Positions 10,299-21,825 of a stretch of 64,000 nucleotides of DNA are shown here, piece after piece; position 1 is the stretch's first letter, and each line of letters starts with the position of its first letter. Both the position numbers and the translations under genes were made by a program. Source of the stretch: Begonia masoniana (Eukaryota; Streptophyta; Magnoliopsida; Cucurbitales; Begoniaceae); assembly GCA_022432975.1 (NCBI GenBank), contig CM039508.1, forward strand, positions 29,949,008 through 30,013,007. The letters run 5' to 3'. A model generated the notes under the pieces. That model made no database searches. It was given only the letters and a program-made list of their open reading frames with translations, and was not told the origin of the DNA.

Positions 10299-13200
10299 AT
10301 GGGACATCATATGAAAAACTTTAGATCATCTCTGAGCAGTTTCAGAGGTGAAGTTGTTGGTGGTTGTGAAGTGGATCTTAATTTCCCCTCAACACTTATG
10401 GATCCTAATTTAATCATGGGAAATTCAATTCTAGAGCCAATGGAAAATATGGAATTTGAATCTCATGAACATGCATATACCTTCTACAAAGAATATGCAA
10501 AGTCTGTTGGATTTGGCACTGCAAAATTGAGTAGCCGTCGCTCTAGGGCTTCAAAGGAATTCATTGATGCAAAATTTTCATGCATTCGATATGGAAATAA
10601 ACAGCAGTCTGATGATGCAATCAATCCACGGCCCTCCCCTAAAATTGGCTGCAAAGCGAGCATGCATGTAAAGAGAAGGCAAAATGGGAAGTGGTATGTC
10701 TACACTTTTGTCAAGGAGCATAATCATGAGCTTTTACCATCACAAGTACATTTTTTCAGGAGCCATCGCAACAGTGATTCACCAAAGAATGATGTTCGAA
10801 TACGAAGAAAAAAAAATTTAACTTCTGTGTCTAAACTCTTCAGTGCATACCAAAACATTGACTTTTTAGAGGGTTATACAAGAAATCAACATGACAGGGG
10901 GCGCAGTCTTGTACTTGAAGCTGGGGATGCTCAAATCCTGCTTCAATTTTTTATGCAAATGCAAGAAGAGAATCCGAATTTCTTCTATGCTGTTGATTTG
11001 AATGAAGAACACAGACTAAGAAACGTGTTCTGGGTTGATGCCAAAGGAATGGAAGATTACGCAAACTTTGGAGATGTGGTTTCTTTAGACACAATGCATT
11101 TTACAAATAAACATAAGCTTCCATTGGTTCTTTTTATAGGAGTGAACCACCATATTCAACCTACTTTACTTGGTTGTGCACTAATTGCAGATGAGACGAT
11201 ATGCACATTTTTTTGGTTGATACAGACATGGTTTATAGCTATGGGAGAAAAGGCTCCTAAAGTTATACTTACTAATCAAAACAATGCAATTAGAACAGTT
11301 GTTACAACAGTTCTTCCAGAGACACGTCATTGCTTTAACTTGTGGGACATCGTGCAGAAAATCCCTGGACATATTGAGTTTTTGAGTGTGCGGCATGAAA
11401 CTTTTATGGAAAAATTTAATAAGTGCATATACAAGTCATGGACAGAGCAACAATTTGAAAAAAAATGGTGGAAGTTGGTCGACAGATTTAATCTGAGAGA
11501 AATCGATTGGATTCAATTGTTGTATGAAAATCGCATGTATTGGGTGCCCACTTTTATTAGAAATGTATCTTTTGCTGGGTTGTGTACACCTTCCCGGATT
11601 GAAAGTTTGAACTCTGCTTTCGACAAATATATCCAGATGGAAACTTCCTTGAGAGAATTTATTGAACGATACAAAGAAATTCTTGAACAAAGCTACGAGG
11701 AGGAAGCGAAGGCAAATTTTGACTCTTGGCATGAAACGCCTGAGTTGAAGTCTCCATCTCCTTTTGAGAAGCAAATGTCGCTAGTTTACACACATGAAAT
11801 TTTCAAAAAGTTCCAAGTTGAGGTTTTGGGGGCAGCTGCTTGTCACCTTAAGAAAGAAAATGAAGAGGACACTGCAACTACATACACTGTCAAAGACTTT
11901 GAGGATAGTCAAAATTACATAGTGGAGTGGGATGAGTCAAAATCACATATATGTTGCTCATGTCGCTCATTCGAATATAAAGGTTTCCTCTGTCGACATG
12001 GAATTGTTGTTCTTCAAATGTCTGGTGTTTTCAGTATCCCGAATAAATACATATTGAAGCGATGGACGAATGCGGCTATGAGCAGGCATGCCATTAGTGA
12101 AAGATTGGATGAAGTGCAATCTAAAGTTCGTCGTTACAACGACTTATGTCGACGGGCCATAATATTAGGGGAAGAGGGCTCGCTTTCTCAAGAAAGTTAT
12201 GATATTGCACTATCTGCTATTAATGATGCTCTAAAGCTATGTTCAACTGTGAACAATTCTGGAGAATATGATGCAAAACTTAACTCTACAGAGCGACATT
12301 TTGTTCATGTTGGTGAGGAGGAAAATCAATTTAGCAACACATCTAATGACAAGGTGCATGATCCAAAAGTGACCAATGTGACCAGAGCTTCTAAAAGGGC
12401 TGGGATGGGGAAGGAGCTGGCAGTCAAAGAAAACAGCAAAAATCCAAAGGTTGGCAATTGTATGCTTTTAAATAGGCCAATATAAAAATTGTCAATGTTT
12501 TCTCTCCTTATTATTTCATGTAGGAGATTTCTTCAAATATTTTTCCATCTATGAAACAGGTGCCACAACTGCAGGCTGTTAGCATGGGCAATCAAGACTT
12601 TCAGCAAATGGTAAGTCTCCCTGCCACTGGATAATTTTGTTTTGTATATCAACAGATCTAATTGTAGGTAACCTCATCAGAACTTTCATTTATGACACCG
12701 CTGGCATTTGGTTGATCAATTTGGTGTTTTTAAGCATAAAGTATGGTTACACATTATGTGTCTTGAATATGTTTGATTTATGTGTGAATTACATAGTGAT
12801 GGAGGTGGAATCGCTGCCTAATCAATTAGATGATGTAAACGAATAATAGGATTTCACCAATTATAAGAGGGTTCTTTTTTCAGGCGACTATCCTAAAATT
12901 CTTAAGGAACTTGTATATCGCCTACAGCGTTGTCTGTCCAACTATTGTTTGTGAAATTACTGAAGAATCTACGGCTTAAAGAAAAGTAAGGATGTGGGTT
13001 AGTAGACCCTAGACAGGAGATAGTTTACTTCAAAGTTCATTATTAATTGGGCAGGTTGGCTTAAAATTTAGATCTATATCATTTTTGTGATCAGAATGAC
13101 AAAACATCAATTTTCCCTTTACTGTAATACGATCAAGAAATATAGATAAATGGCTGTGGTTAGAATTTTTTTTTTTTTTTTTAATTTAAACTTGCTAGAA

Positions 13201-13615
13201 AAGTTTTTAGTTAGGGAATAGTATTGATCATAAATCACCATTGGCATTCATAATTTGATTTCTATGGATGCGGTACTAAAATCCATAATGGTAGATGATA
13301 AATTGACTTTTGAATGCCAACTTAATTGTTAATTGAATTTTGTGAAGTAAAGTTGATGGTTAATAATTATATATGTAAGTTGTGAAATTAGATATGCAAA
13401 AAAGGAGAAACTAAGGTTAGAAACTGAGACATGAAAGTGGTTCAGATTTGTTTGATGCGGTTGTTTTGATGTGGCAGGAATTATGCAAAGTGTCTCAATC
13501 TCATATACATGGGATGCTTCCGTCTCAGTTGCACAACATTGTACCCACAATGTTTCATAACATGTCCTCAACAACGCAGTTCCATAACATGCACGACAAC
13601 AGGCTTCCTCGATGA
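10299..13615 (+). CDS. FRS4: FAR1-RELATED SEQUENCE 4-like protein
   Basis: A transposase-derived transcription factor of the FHY3/FAR1 family, expected in the nucleus and linked to light signalling. Coding exons are 10299-12449, 12560-12610 and 13478-13615, joining in frame to about 779 residues. The third exon ends in an FRS-like tail rich in FHNM repeats, closing with NRLPR. The FAR1 DNA-binding domain lies at about residues 51-145 (FYKEYAKSVGFG, GCKASMHVKRR, KEHNHEL). The MULE-transposase-like domain is about 255-345, and the SWIM zinc finger about 545-575 (CCSCRSF, LCRHGI). Wording is closest to Arabidopsis FRS4 (At1g76320). Without splicing the first exon would read 11 residues further to a stop at 12485; FRS homology continues past the GT at 12450, so I prefer the spliced form. 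One DDE-type position reads LTNQNN where relatives have LTDQ. 13616-13973 is 3' flank with nothing else visible. Confidence 0.93.
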
Positions 13616-13973
13616 CGACGCGACAGTTAGTATGCAACAGCAAAGTATCCGTAGCTGTCTCAAATAGCAAATGGGTGGTGCCATTTTGTGCAAGTGTTGA
13701 ATCGTGTGTTATGATGATAAGTAAAGCATAATGATTAGTACAATTAATGTAAGAAATTAATTATTTATTACTTTAACTGCATTGATCATTGTTTGATACG
13801 TCAACGAGTATTTTAAGATAATAGAATAAAAGAGTAAATGTAATCTGACTTGTACACGAGAAAGAAAAGTAATAAATGACAAACGCCATGAAAAGGCTCT
13901 ATCCCCTTGAATAATCATGGAAATTCAATTAATCTCTAACACATGATTGGAGAAAAATTTGGAGAAAAATAAA

Positions 13974-15091
13974 GGGAAATTACCAAAAACGATCACAAAT
14001 TACGAGTTTTTTTTTATTCCAACCACAAACAAATTTTTTTAACAATTCAAACTATAACGTATTGAAAATGTGACAAAAATGACCACGCCGGACGGATGCT
14101 TAAAACCACCGTCCGTCCGGGTACTGTTCACGTGAACAGTACTCGGTTTATGTTTGTTTTTATCTATTTTATAAATTAATTTTTAAAAAATACTAAACGA
14201 TATTGGATTTACTTAAAATTTTTATCACATCTTCACCACGTTATGAGAAGATAATCTGAAACTTTTCGTGATTTTACAATACTTTTATGATTTATTATAA
14301 TTTTTTTATCTATGTTTTATAAAATAATTCACTAAAATTACAATAAATCGTACAAGTGTTGGAAAATCACGAAAATTTTCAGATTATCTTCTCATAACGT
14401 GGTGAATATGTGATAAAAATTTTAAGTCAATCTAATATCGGTTAGTATTTTTTAAAAATTAATTTATAAAACGGGAAAAAAACAAACATAAACCGTTCAC
14501 TGTTCACGTAAAACCCGGACTGACACTAAAAATAGAGTCCGTCCGGGTACTGTTCACGTGAACAGTACCCGGTTTATGTTTGTTTTTTCTCATTTTTATA
14601 AATTAATTTTTAAAAAATACTAAACGATATTGGATTGACTTAAAATTTTTAACACATATTTACCACGTTATGAGAAGATAATCTAAAAATTTTCGTGATT
14701 TTCCAACACTTGTACGATTTATTGTAATTTTAGTGAATTATTTTATAAAATATACGTAAAAAAATTATAATAAATCATATAAGTATTGTAAAATCACGAA
14801 AAGTTTTAGATTATCTTCTCATAACGTGGTGAAAATGTGATAAAAATTTTAAGTCAATCCAATATCGTTTAGTATTTTTTTAAAATTAATTTATAAAATG
14901 AAGAAAAACAAAAATAAACCGGGTACTGTTCACGTGAACAGTACCCGGACGGACGGTGGTTTTAAGCGTCCGTCCGGCGTGGTCGTGTTTGTCATATTTT
15001 CCATACGTTATGGTTTGAATTGTTAAAAAAATTTATTTGTGGTTGGAATCGAAAAAAATTTGTAGTTCGTGGTCGTTTTTGGTAATTTCCC
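13974..15091. mobile_element. Mutator-like foldback MITE with 9-bp TSD
   Basis: Left end GGGAAATTACCAAAAACGA is the inverted complement of the right end. The terminal inverted repeats run well over 150 bp, including GGACGGACG/CGTCCGTCC and the palindrome GTTCACGTGAAC. The target duplication is AAAAATAAA (13965-13973 and 15092-15100); 9 bp is the Mutator signature. The interior is two successive palindromes built from one segment containing CGTTATGAGAAGATAATCT and its complement. There is no transposase. The right end lies about 75 bp before the first bases that look like PPR leader sequence. Confidence 0.88.
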
Positions 15092-15318
15092 AAAAATAAA
15101 TATAAATTACCACAAAACTACTCCGTTTTATGTAGTAACTCCGGCGTTGGACTGCGTCCGACTTCATTGTCGGCGGCGGGGGTTTCGTTGAACTTATTAT
15201 CTCCTGTGTTGCTTCTGAGACGGAATCGTTTTCCTCCCTTCCCTTGCCCAACTCTGCAATTGCCACAAGTCTTGGCGGCGGATAGTTTCGATCTTCCCCA
15301 GGAAACCCTTTTGGACCC

Positions 15319-17284
15319 ATGCCAAAATGCTCATTTCATTGCCCCAGAACCTCACTTCCAGTGGCTCTCCTCCTCACTCTCTCCCCTGGCCCTTGTAAGT
15401 TTTCACCTCTTCTACTTCACTCCTATTTCTCATCTCTTCCCATAACATCCCCCAAAAATGTCGACCAGGACGAGCTCCCTTTTGCTGGAGAAATTTTCAG
15501 ATCAGTTGCCCCCGTTGGTTCTTATAAATTGGGCGACTCCACGTTTTATTCCCTCGTCGAAAATTATGCTAGTTCTGGCGACATTAAGTTGGTGGAGCTG
15601 GTTTTGGATAGAATGAAACGAGAAAGGCGGGTACTTATGGAGAGGACTTTCATTGTAATTTTCAAGGCCTGCGGAAAAATCCATTCACCTAAAAAGGCAG
15701 TGGAATTTTTCGACAGAATGGTGGATGAATTCCAATGTAAGCGAACTGTTAAGTCCTTTAATTCAGTTCTTAATGTTATTATTAGAGAAGGAGATTTTTT
15801 ATATGCACTAGAATTTTATTTTCGGGTCATTGCTGTCAAGGACATGAATATCTTTCCAAATGTCCTCACTTACAATTTGATTATAAAGGCTATGTGTAAA
15901 TTGGGTCAGGTTGATAGAGCGATTCAGATGTTTAGAGAAATGCCATTCAAGAAATGTGATCCCGATGTATACACATATAGTACACTGATGGATGGATTGT
16001 GCAGTGAGAAGAGGATCGATGAGGCTGTTTCATTGTTGGATGAAATGCAAATCGAAGGCTGCTTCCCTAACCATGTTACATTCAATGGATTGATTAATGC
16101 AATGTGCAAAAAGGGTGACATCGCTCAAGTGGCAAAACTTGTTGATAATATGTTACTTAAAGGTTGTGTTCCAAATGAAGTGACTTATAACACCCTTATC
16201 CACGGTTTGTGTCTAAAGGGAAGGTTGGAGAAGGCTCTCAGTCTTTTGGACAGAATGGTATCAAGTAAATTCATGCCTAATGAAGTTACATATGGGACTG
16301 TCATTAATGGGCTTGTCAAGCAAGGAAGAGCTGTTGATGGGGCCAATGTGTTAAAGTCCATGACAGAAAGGGGGTATCCAGCAAATGAGTATATGTATTC
16401 GTGTCTCTTCAGTGGGTTGTTCAAAGAGGGAAAGTCTGAAGAGGCTATGAGATTGTGGACAGAAATGATAGAAAAGGGATGTAAACCAAACACTGTTGTT
16501 TATAGTGCTTTTCTAGATGGCTTGTGTCGAGAAGGAAGGCCAGATGAAGCATTGGACCTTCTAAGTGAGATGGTGAATAAAGGTTGTATGCCAAATGCTT
16601 TCACCTATAGCTCCTTAATGAATAGTTTCTTCAAGAAGGGCGATAGCCATAAAGCTATCCACCTCTGGAAAACAATGGTGAATGGTGAGTGCGGGCATAA
16701 TCAAGTTTGTTACAGTGTCCTACTTAATGGGTTGTCTGAAAATGGAAAGCTTGAGAGAAGCTTTGATGGTGTGGAAGCATATGCTGTGCAGAGGTTTTAA
16801 ACCAGATGTTGTGGCTTACAGTTCAATGATTCATGGCCTTTGCAATGCTAACTTGGTAGAACAAGGCTTAAATCTCTTTAATGAGATGCTGTGTCAGGAT
16901 CCTGAGTCTCAACCAGATGTGATTACTTTTAACATACTTTTCAATGCTCTTTGCAAGAAGGATAGCATCACCCAAGCTATTGATCTCTTAAATAGTATGG
17001 TAAATATGGGTTGTGATCCAGACTTGGCTACATGCGATATATTTTTGAGAAGTTTGAGAGAGAGACTAAATCCTCCGCAAGATGGAAGAGAATTCCTTGA
17101 TGAACTTGTGGTCCGACTACTTAAGCGGCAAAGAGTTTTAGGCGCTGCCAGAGTTGTAGAGGTTATGCTGAAAAGATTTTTGCCACCAAAGACATCTACT
17201 TGGGCTAGAATTGTTCAAGAGATTTGCAAACCAAGAAAAATACAATCAGCAGTTATTGCTTGTTGGAACAGCCTATATTGCTAA
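15319..17284 (+). CDS. EMB1025: EMB1025-like PPR protein, frameshifted
   Basis: A P-class pentatricopeptide repeat protein, a family that binds organellar RNA. Its sequence corresponds throughout to Arabidopsis At4g20090 (EMB1025), which is embryo-essential. One frame runs 15319-16800. The homologous continuation (KHMLCRGFKPDVVAYSS onward) is in the next frame to 17284. The break is in the GAGAGAA run at 16753-16759; leaving out one A (about 16756) restores a standard LEEAL helix. Together the parts give about 655 residues with about a dozen PPR motifs (NVLTYNLIIKAMC, NEVTYNTLIHGLC, NTVVYSAFLDGLC) and the usual end KTSTWARIVQEICKP. The N-terminus is uncertain: another frame from 15167 also gives a leader-like sequence. 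No introns are seen, as is normal for PPR genes. This is either an assembly indel or a recent loss of function. Confidence 0.88.
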
Positions 17285-18127
17285 TTTTTCAAGGTTAGTT
17301 CTTTAATTAGTTTACGTTCTAAGCATAATCTTTGACAATGATAAACTTAAATTCTTAAGAGAAAAAAAATTTGGTCAAGATTTTGAACTTCAATTGTTGA
17401 TCTTCTGAGTCAATACACAGAATGGAAATGACCATCATTATGCTTGGAAATTCATCTTACATAGGAATCATTCCTATTGGCATCCCTGAAGATATTAGTT
17501 ACATCCGCAGATATAAAATTTTTATGTGGTGACAGGATCATAACACTTCTTTCTCTTCCTAGTTGATGACTGCTCTACATAGATACATTTGAGAGCCATA
17601 GGGTCTAGCTTCTCTCTCTTATGATTATGTATGTGATCAAATGATAAATACCAAATATTTTAGGAGAGAGATTATCTGTGATGCCTAATATCAGGATAAA
17701 ATTGTGAGAGCATTTCCACGAGGCATTCGGATCATATAACCTTTGAATGTAGTTTATTTATGATATGAATTGCGATAAAGACAGCTTCTCCCATATATGA
17801 AATAAGTTTATGTATAGACGTAAGATTAGTAGACATTTTAGGAATATAATGGTTGGAACCTAGCAAATTTATTATGTCAATCAATTAGTGAATAGTGTTT
17901 TGATTGCCTATTTAACCCAAGAATCTCATCATAATCATATATTTTCAATACAAACAAATTAGCAAACAAACTTCTATCCTCAATGTGAACCTCAGTGTAG
18001 CCCCACCCATCTCTCTAGTGTAGGGTTGCTCCTGCCACTTGAGAGAAATGGGTTGATAACAGGTGTTGAAATGAAGTTTTGTAACACAGAACCTGCCGGA
18101 TAATTGTAGCCAATAAAGCTTGACAAT
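17285..18127. other. 3' flank of the PPR gene, no gene seen
   Basis: AT-rich sequence with only short reading frames. I recognise no coding or repeat features before the TRIM element at 18128. Confidence 0.5.
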
Positions 18128-18449
18128 TGTTGAATATCCCACGTTGGAAAATTAAAAGAGAAAGGTCCTATATAAATATTGAGGGGATTCCCTCAATCCT
18201 AGAGCTAGCTTTTGGAATGAGTTCTACCCCTCGTATTCTATCATGGTATCAGAGCCAATATAATGTGAGGATCCCACGCGCACTAACACACTAGACGTGG
18301 AAGAAAAACCTACCACTCTAGACGTGTGGGTGGATGTTGAATATCCCACATTAGAAAATTAAAAGAGAAAGATCCTGTATAAATATTGAGGGGATTCCCT
18401 CAATCCTAGAGCTAGTTTTGGAATGAGTTCCACCCCTCGTATTCTATCA
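18128..18449 (+). mobile_element. Complete TRIM retrotransposon
   Basis: Two near-identical terminal repeats (18128-18243 and 18335-18449, about 115 bp each) start TGTTGAATATCCCAC and end TTCTATCA. Directly after the left repeat is TGGTATCAGAGCCA (18244-18257), the plant initiator-Met tRNA primer-binding site. A purine stretch (GTGGGTGGA) precedes the right repeat. Flanked by perfect ACAAT duplications (18123-18127 and 18450-18454). The internal domain is only about 90 bp and codes for nothing, which defines a terminal-repeat retrotransposon in miniature. Confidence 0.92.
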
Positions 18450-20037
18450 ACAATAAATGAAAAAAGAAACAACTCTCAGCTAGGAAGGCTGAGAAGCTCT
18501 GATGTGAAAGAAGATTGCTTTTCCTTAATGATGTTAACCCCCGGATACATGGCTAATTGACACACAAATTCATCTAAAAGAAAAATTAAAAACTAACATC
18601 TCAGTGCCATAACAACTGGCTACTTTCCGTGGAATATTCTCCATAAAACCAATGAGCTCATGTTCTTAATTGGAATGTTTGTGAGTTTAATAGATATTGT
18701 GCTATATTATCTTTCTCTATTGTTACCTTAATTTATTTTTTTTACCGTCAAAGTTTAGTGGCTGAAAGCTAGATATGAATTAATGGAACTGTAAATATCA
18801 TAATTAGTTTGACATTTAAATTGTGAATTCTAATGATTACGGGATATCCAAAACCAATCCCAATATCTAATTTTACTTGCAGCTCAATTAAATTGGCTTT
18901 TACATCAATTACATGTTAAGATTGCTTGCTTAAAATGGTTTGGAAGAACTATTGACGAAGTTACTCCTTAATTTTGAATAAAGCCATTGTGTTGAAAATG
19001 TGTGCAGGTTAAAGAAACCATTACATGGATTAAAGCACGCACCCATAGTATTCTTTGGGCGATTCACTGAAGCCATTCGCAGATTTGGATTTCACCATAC
19101 CAAGTTGATCACAAATTTTTTTAATATACACTTTGATGATGGAAAGGTAGCTGTTCTCATTGTTTAGGTTGATGATATTATTTTGCGTGAAAGAATACTC
19201 AAGAACTGAAGGAATTCTTCAGAACTGAAGGTGAAATTAAAGACCTCAGGGTATTGAAATATTATATTGGCATTGAGTTTTCTAGATTTATAGAGCCTCA
19301 AGTGAAGCTACAACTGAATAGCAAAGAAAATGTGGTAAATCAGGAGCAAGATCCCCTGCGCTTGCTGTTTTCTCTCCTCTATCATCTAGCGGGGTGGGGT
19401 GGTAAGAAACAAGATCCTCACTTGCTGCATACTTTAGAAGGTTAAAGCAACGAAAAAGGTTAAACACAATCAACTGGATGAAGTTTTGAGGTGCCAAATA
19501 GCCATCTTGCCTGATGCTTAGAGTCAGTCAATTATGAAATCCAAATGTGATGGGTAGGAGTGGATTAGGTTCTAGATAAGCTGTCCACATTCAAATATAC
19601 ATCTCAAGGGTCATTTATGTTTGGCTGATGAATCATGTGCAAGGCATTGTTAAAGTTTCTTGCTACTCAACCTTTTTCTTGTGCCAAATTTGGTGTATAA
19701 GCATTCAAAGTAGGTACAATGCTGATTAATTTTGATAACTTATCTGTTTCAGGGTTTGCGAAGAATACTGAAATTGATGTAAGCTGCTCGAGAGGAGATA
19801 TTTTATAATACATCAGTTTTGCTGGGTTATTTGAGGTTTATACATTGGATCTGATAGCCTCATTCTACAAGTAGGCCATTACATTCAACTGGTTTTTTCA
19901 TTGTTGCAAATATTATTCAATTCTCTCTATGAATAACATCATATTGTTTGATATATCAAATGACACCTAAGTTTACTGATTTGGGATGTGAAGCATATGA
20001 AAATGCAAAGCTGACGTCGGATCATAATTGGTTTACT
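18450..20037. other. Intergenic region with dead copia fragment
   Basis: Non-coding apart from the degenerate copia reverse-transcriptase fragment listed separately (19013-19300). The last few hundred bases before 20038 are presumably the 3' UTR of the minus-strand transporter gene. Confidence 0.5.
19013..19300 (+). pseudogene. Degenerate Ty1/copia reverse transcriptase fragment
   Basis: Conceptual translation gives KKPLHGLKHAP, then GRFTEAIRRFGFHHTK, then AVLIV, a stop, and VDDII. In another frame it continues LRVLKYYIGIEFSR. These are the LYGLKQAPR, YVDD and LGxLxYFLGIE landmarks of copia reverse transcriptase in the correct order. A stop replaces the Tyr of YVDD and there is at least one frameshift. 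No LTRs were found around it. Confidence 0.75.
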
Positions 20038-21825
20038 TCAAGTCTGTGTTTCACTTGTTGTGTCTTCATGTTTAAGTTTGAGGGGAGGTGGCATATTTTG
20101 CTGACGAGCCAAATCATACGTCGCATGAAGACCAAAGAAGAGGTAGTAGATAAGCATTACAACAGAGCAGATTCCAAATCTTTCAAAAGCCTCTGGACCT
20201 AATGATCCCATGAGAAAGATGTTAGTTGCAATTGACAGGCTTGGCAACCATGGTACCAGTGGAACTCCCCAAACTTTTGGGGTTCTCTGTTGAGGTAACA
20301 TCACTGAAATTCCTAAAGTCCCCAAGAACCAGAAAGGGATGGTTATGCAATACCCTATCCAACCATTGGGGTTCGCTCCCCAAAAAGCTGAAGTGGCCAT
20401 TGATGAAGCCACGATGATCAGTATAAGAATGATTAGTTTCAGTAAGTTTTTCTGTGGCGTAGTTTCTCTCACATAGTATCTTCTTACAAGCAGGGCTACG
20501 GCCATCATTGCGAACACAAAGAGAGTGCTCAATGACAGCAAGCTAGCTAGAACATCCAAGCTTGAAAAGAAAGCAATGCAGCCACTTGATATAGCAATCA
20601 ATAAGGTGGCATTGATTGGGGTTCCGGTCTTCGGGTGGACAAGTGCAAACCATGGTGGTATCATGTGGGCTCGTGCGATGTGAGTAGTATACCGTGCCTG
20701 TCCAAGTGCTCCTACCAGAAGAACAGTAGTCATCCCCTTGAGGGCACCAAGAGCCACCAGGTACTTTGCCCAATGCATGCCTAAACTATCAAATGCTAAA
20801 GAATAAGCTGCACCAGTATCTATTTCTGTGTATTTCTGCATCATACTTAGCGATAACGCCATCAAGCAATATATTACAGTAATCATTGACATTGATCCAA
20901 GCAGACCTATTGGAATATCTCTGGATGGGTTTCTGGTTTCCTCGGCCATGGTGGCAATATTATCAAAACCACCATAAGCAAAGTAGACGATTGCGGCAGC
21001 ACGAAAGATCCCACTAGCTCCAAATGGAAGGAAAGGAGTCAAGTTTGATGACTTGGCCCGGGAAAACCCTGCAATTATAACGAACAGAATTACGACCATG
21101 TTCACTGCAGATGCTATCCAGTTGATGTATGAAGATTTTCTGGTGCTGAGCATTGCAATTGTAGCGGTAATTGCAAGAACTGTTGCAGCTATTGGGTCAA
21201 GGAGATTGAACCCCTCTTTGAGATTTGTGTGGATGAGCAAGGAGTTGCTTGGACGGTTCAAAAGTGTGGTGAAGTAAGATGTCCAACCCCTGGCAACGGC
21301 TGCAGTTCCAACGATGCTTTCGAGAAGTATATTTGCTGCTGTTATAAATGCCACGAAGTCTCCTAATTCAATTCTCAAGTAAGCAAATGACCCGCCGGCA
21401 ACTGGCACTTCTACGGCAAATTCGGTGTAGCAGAAGACGGAAAGCATTGCTGAAACACCTGAAGCAACGTACGACAACACAATGGCTGGTCCTGCATGGT
21501 CGTGTGCTTCTTGTCCTGTGAGCACAAATATTCCAGTTCCAATCACTGATCCAAAGCCGAACCAGACGAGATCCCACCAATTCAGGCAACGTTTCATGTC
21601 GTTCTCACTTTGTTTTCTCATTTTTTCAATTTCATTTCCATCGCTTGATCGGCTTGTGAGACGGTCCTTGAAGCGACACGGTGTTTCTGACAGCGCTTTC
21701 CGATAATTGCTCCAGCCTTGAAAGGACTCTTCAGGGAAGAAGTCTTGTCTGCGCCATCTCCAGTAACTCCTTGGTTGGACTTGGTCACCCTGCACAATAA
21801 CTCTTCCGTCAGTTGCAGAACCCAT
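20038..21825 (-). CDS. CAT5: Cationic amino acid transporter 5-like
   Basis: A plasma-membrane amino acid/polyamine/organocation (APC) family transporter, likely importing basic amino acids with protons. A single exon gives 595 residues, the usual family length. Residues about 79-110 hold the first membrane segment (WDLVWFGFGSVIGTGIFVLTG), followed by about 13 more hydrophobic segments. Conserved stretches include FAVEVPVAGGSFAYLR, TMAEETRNPSRDIPIGLLGS and KGMTTVLLVGALGQARY; the CAT C-terminal domain includes KVWGVPLVPWLPSLS and FGLHATYD. The wording LLESIVGTAAVARGWTSYF and FAYGGFDNIATMAEET places it nearer Arabidopsis CAT5/CAT8 than CAT1. The start is the first ATG (MGSATDGR), consistent with the family's cytosolic N-terminus before FFPEESF. 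No lesions seen. Confidence 0.93.
   Translation of the reverse strand: MGSATDGRVIVQGDQVQPRSYWRWRRQDFFPEESFQGWSNYRKALSETPCRFKDRLTSRSSDGNEIEKMRKQSENDMKRCLNWWDLVWFGFGSVIGTGIFVLTGQEAHDHAGPAIVLSYVASGVSAMLSVFCYTEFAVEVPVAGGSFAYLRIELGDFVAFITAANILLESIVGTAAVARGWTSYFTTLLNRPSNSLLIHTNLKEGFNLLDPIAATVLAITATIAMLSTRKSSYINWIASAVNMVVILFVIIAGFSRAKSSNLTPFLPFGASGIFRAAAIVYFAYGGFDNIATMAEETRNPSRDIPIGLLGSMSMITVIYCLMALSLSMMQKYTEIDTGAAYSLAFDSLGMHWAKYLVALGALKGMTTVLLVGALGQARYTTHIARAHMIPPWFALVHPKTGTPINATLLIAISSGCIAFFSSLDVLASLLSLSTLFVFAMMAVALLVRRYYVRETTPQKNLLKLIILILIIVASSMATSAFWGANPNGWIGYCITIPFWFLGTLGISVMLPQQRTPKVWGVPLVPWLPSLSIATNIFLMGSLGPEAFERFGICSVVMLIYYLFFGLHATYDLARQQNMPPPLKLKHEDTTSETQT

Noticed and set aside
15167..15445. 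Alternative N-terminal frame for the PPR gene
   Set aside because: It could be a transit-peptide-like leader, but it needs a second frameshift to join the PPR frame. The 15319 start reads through without one.
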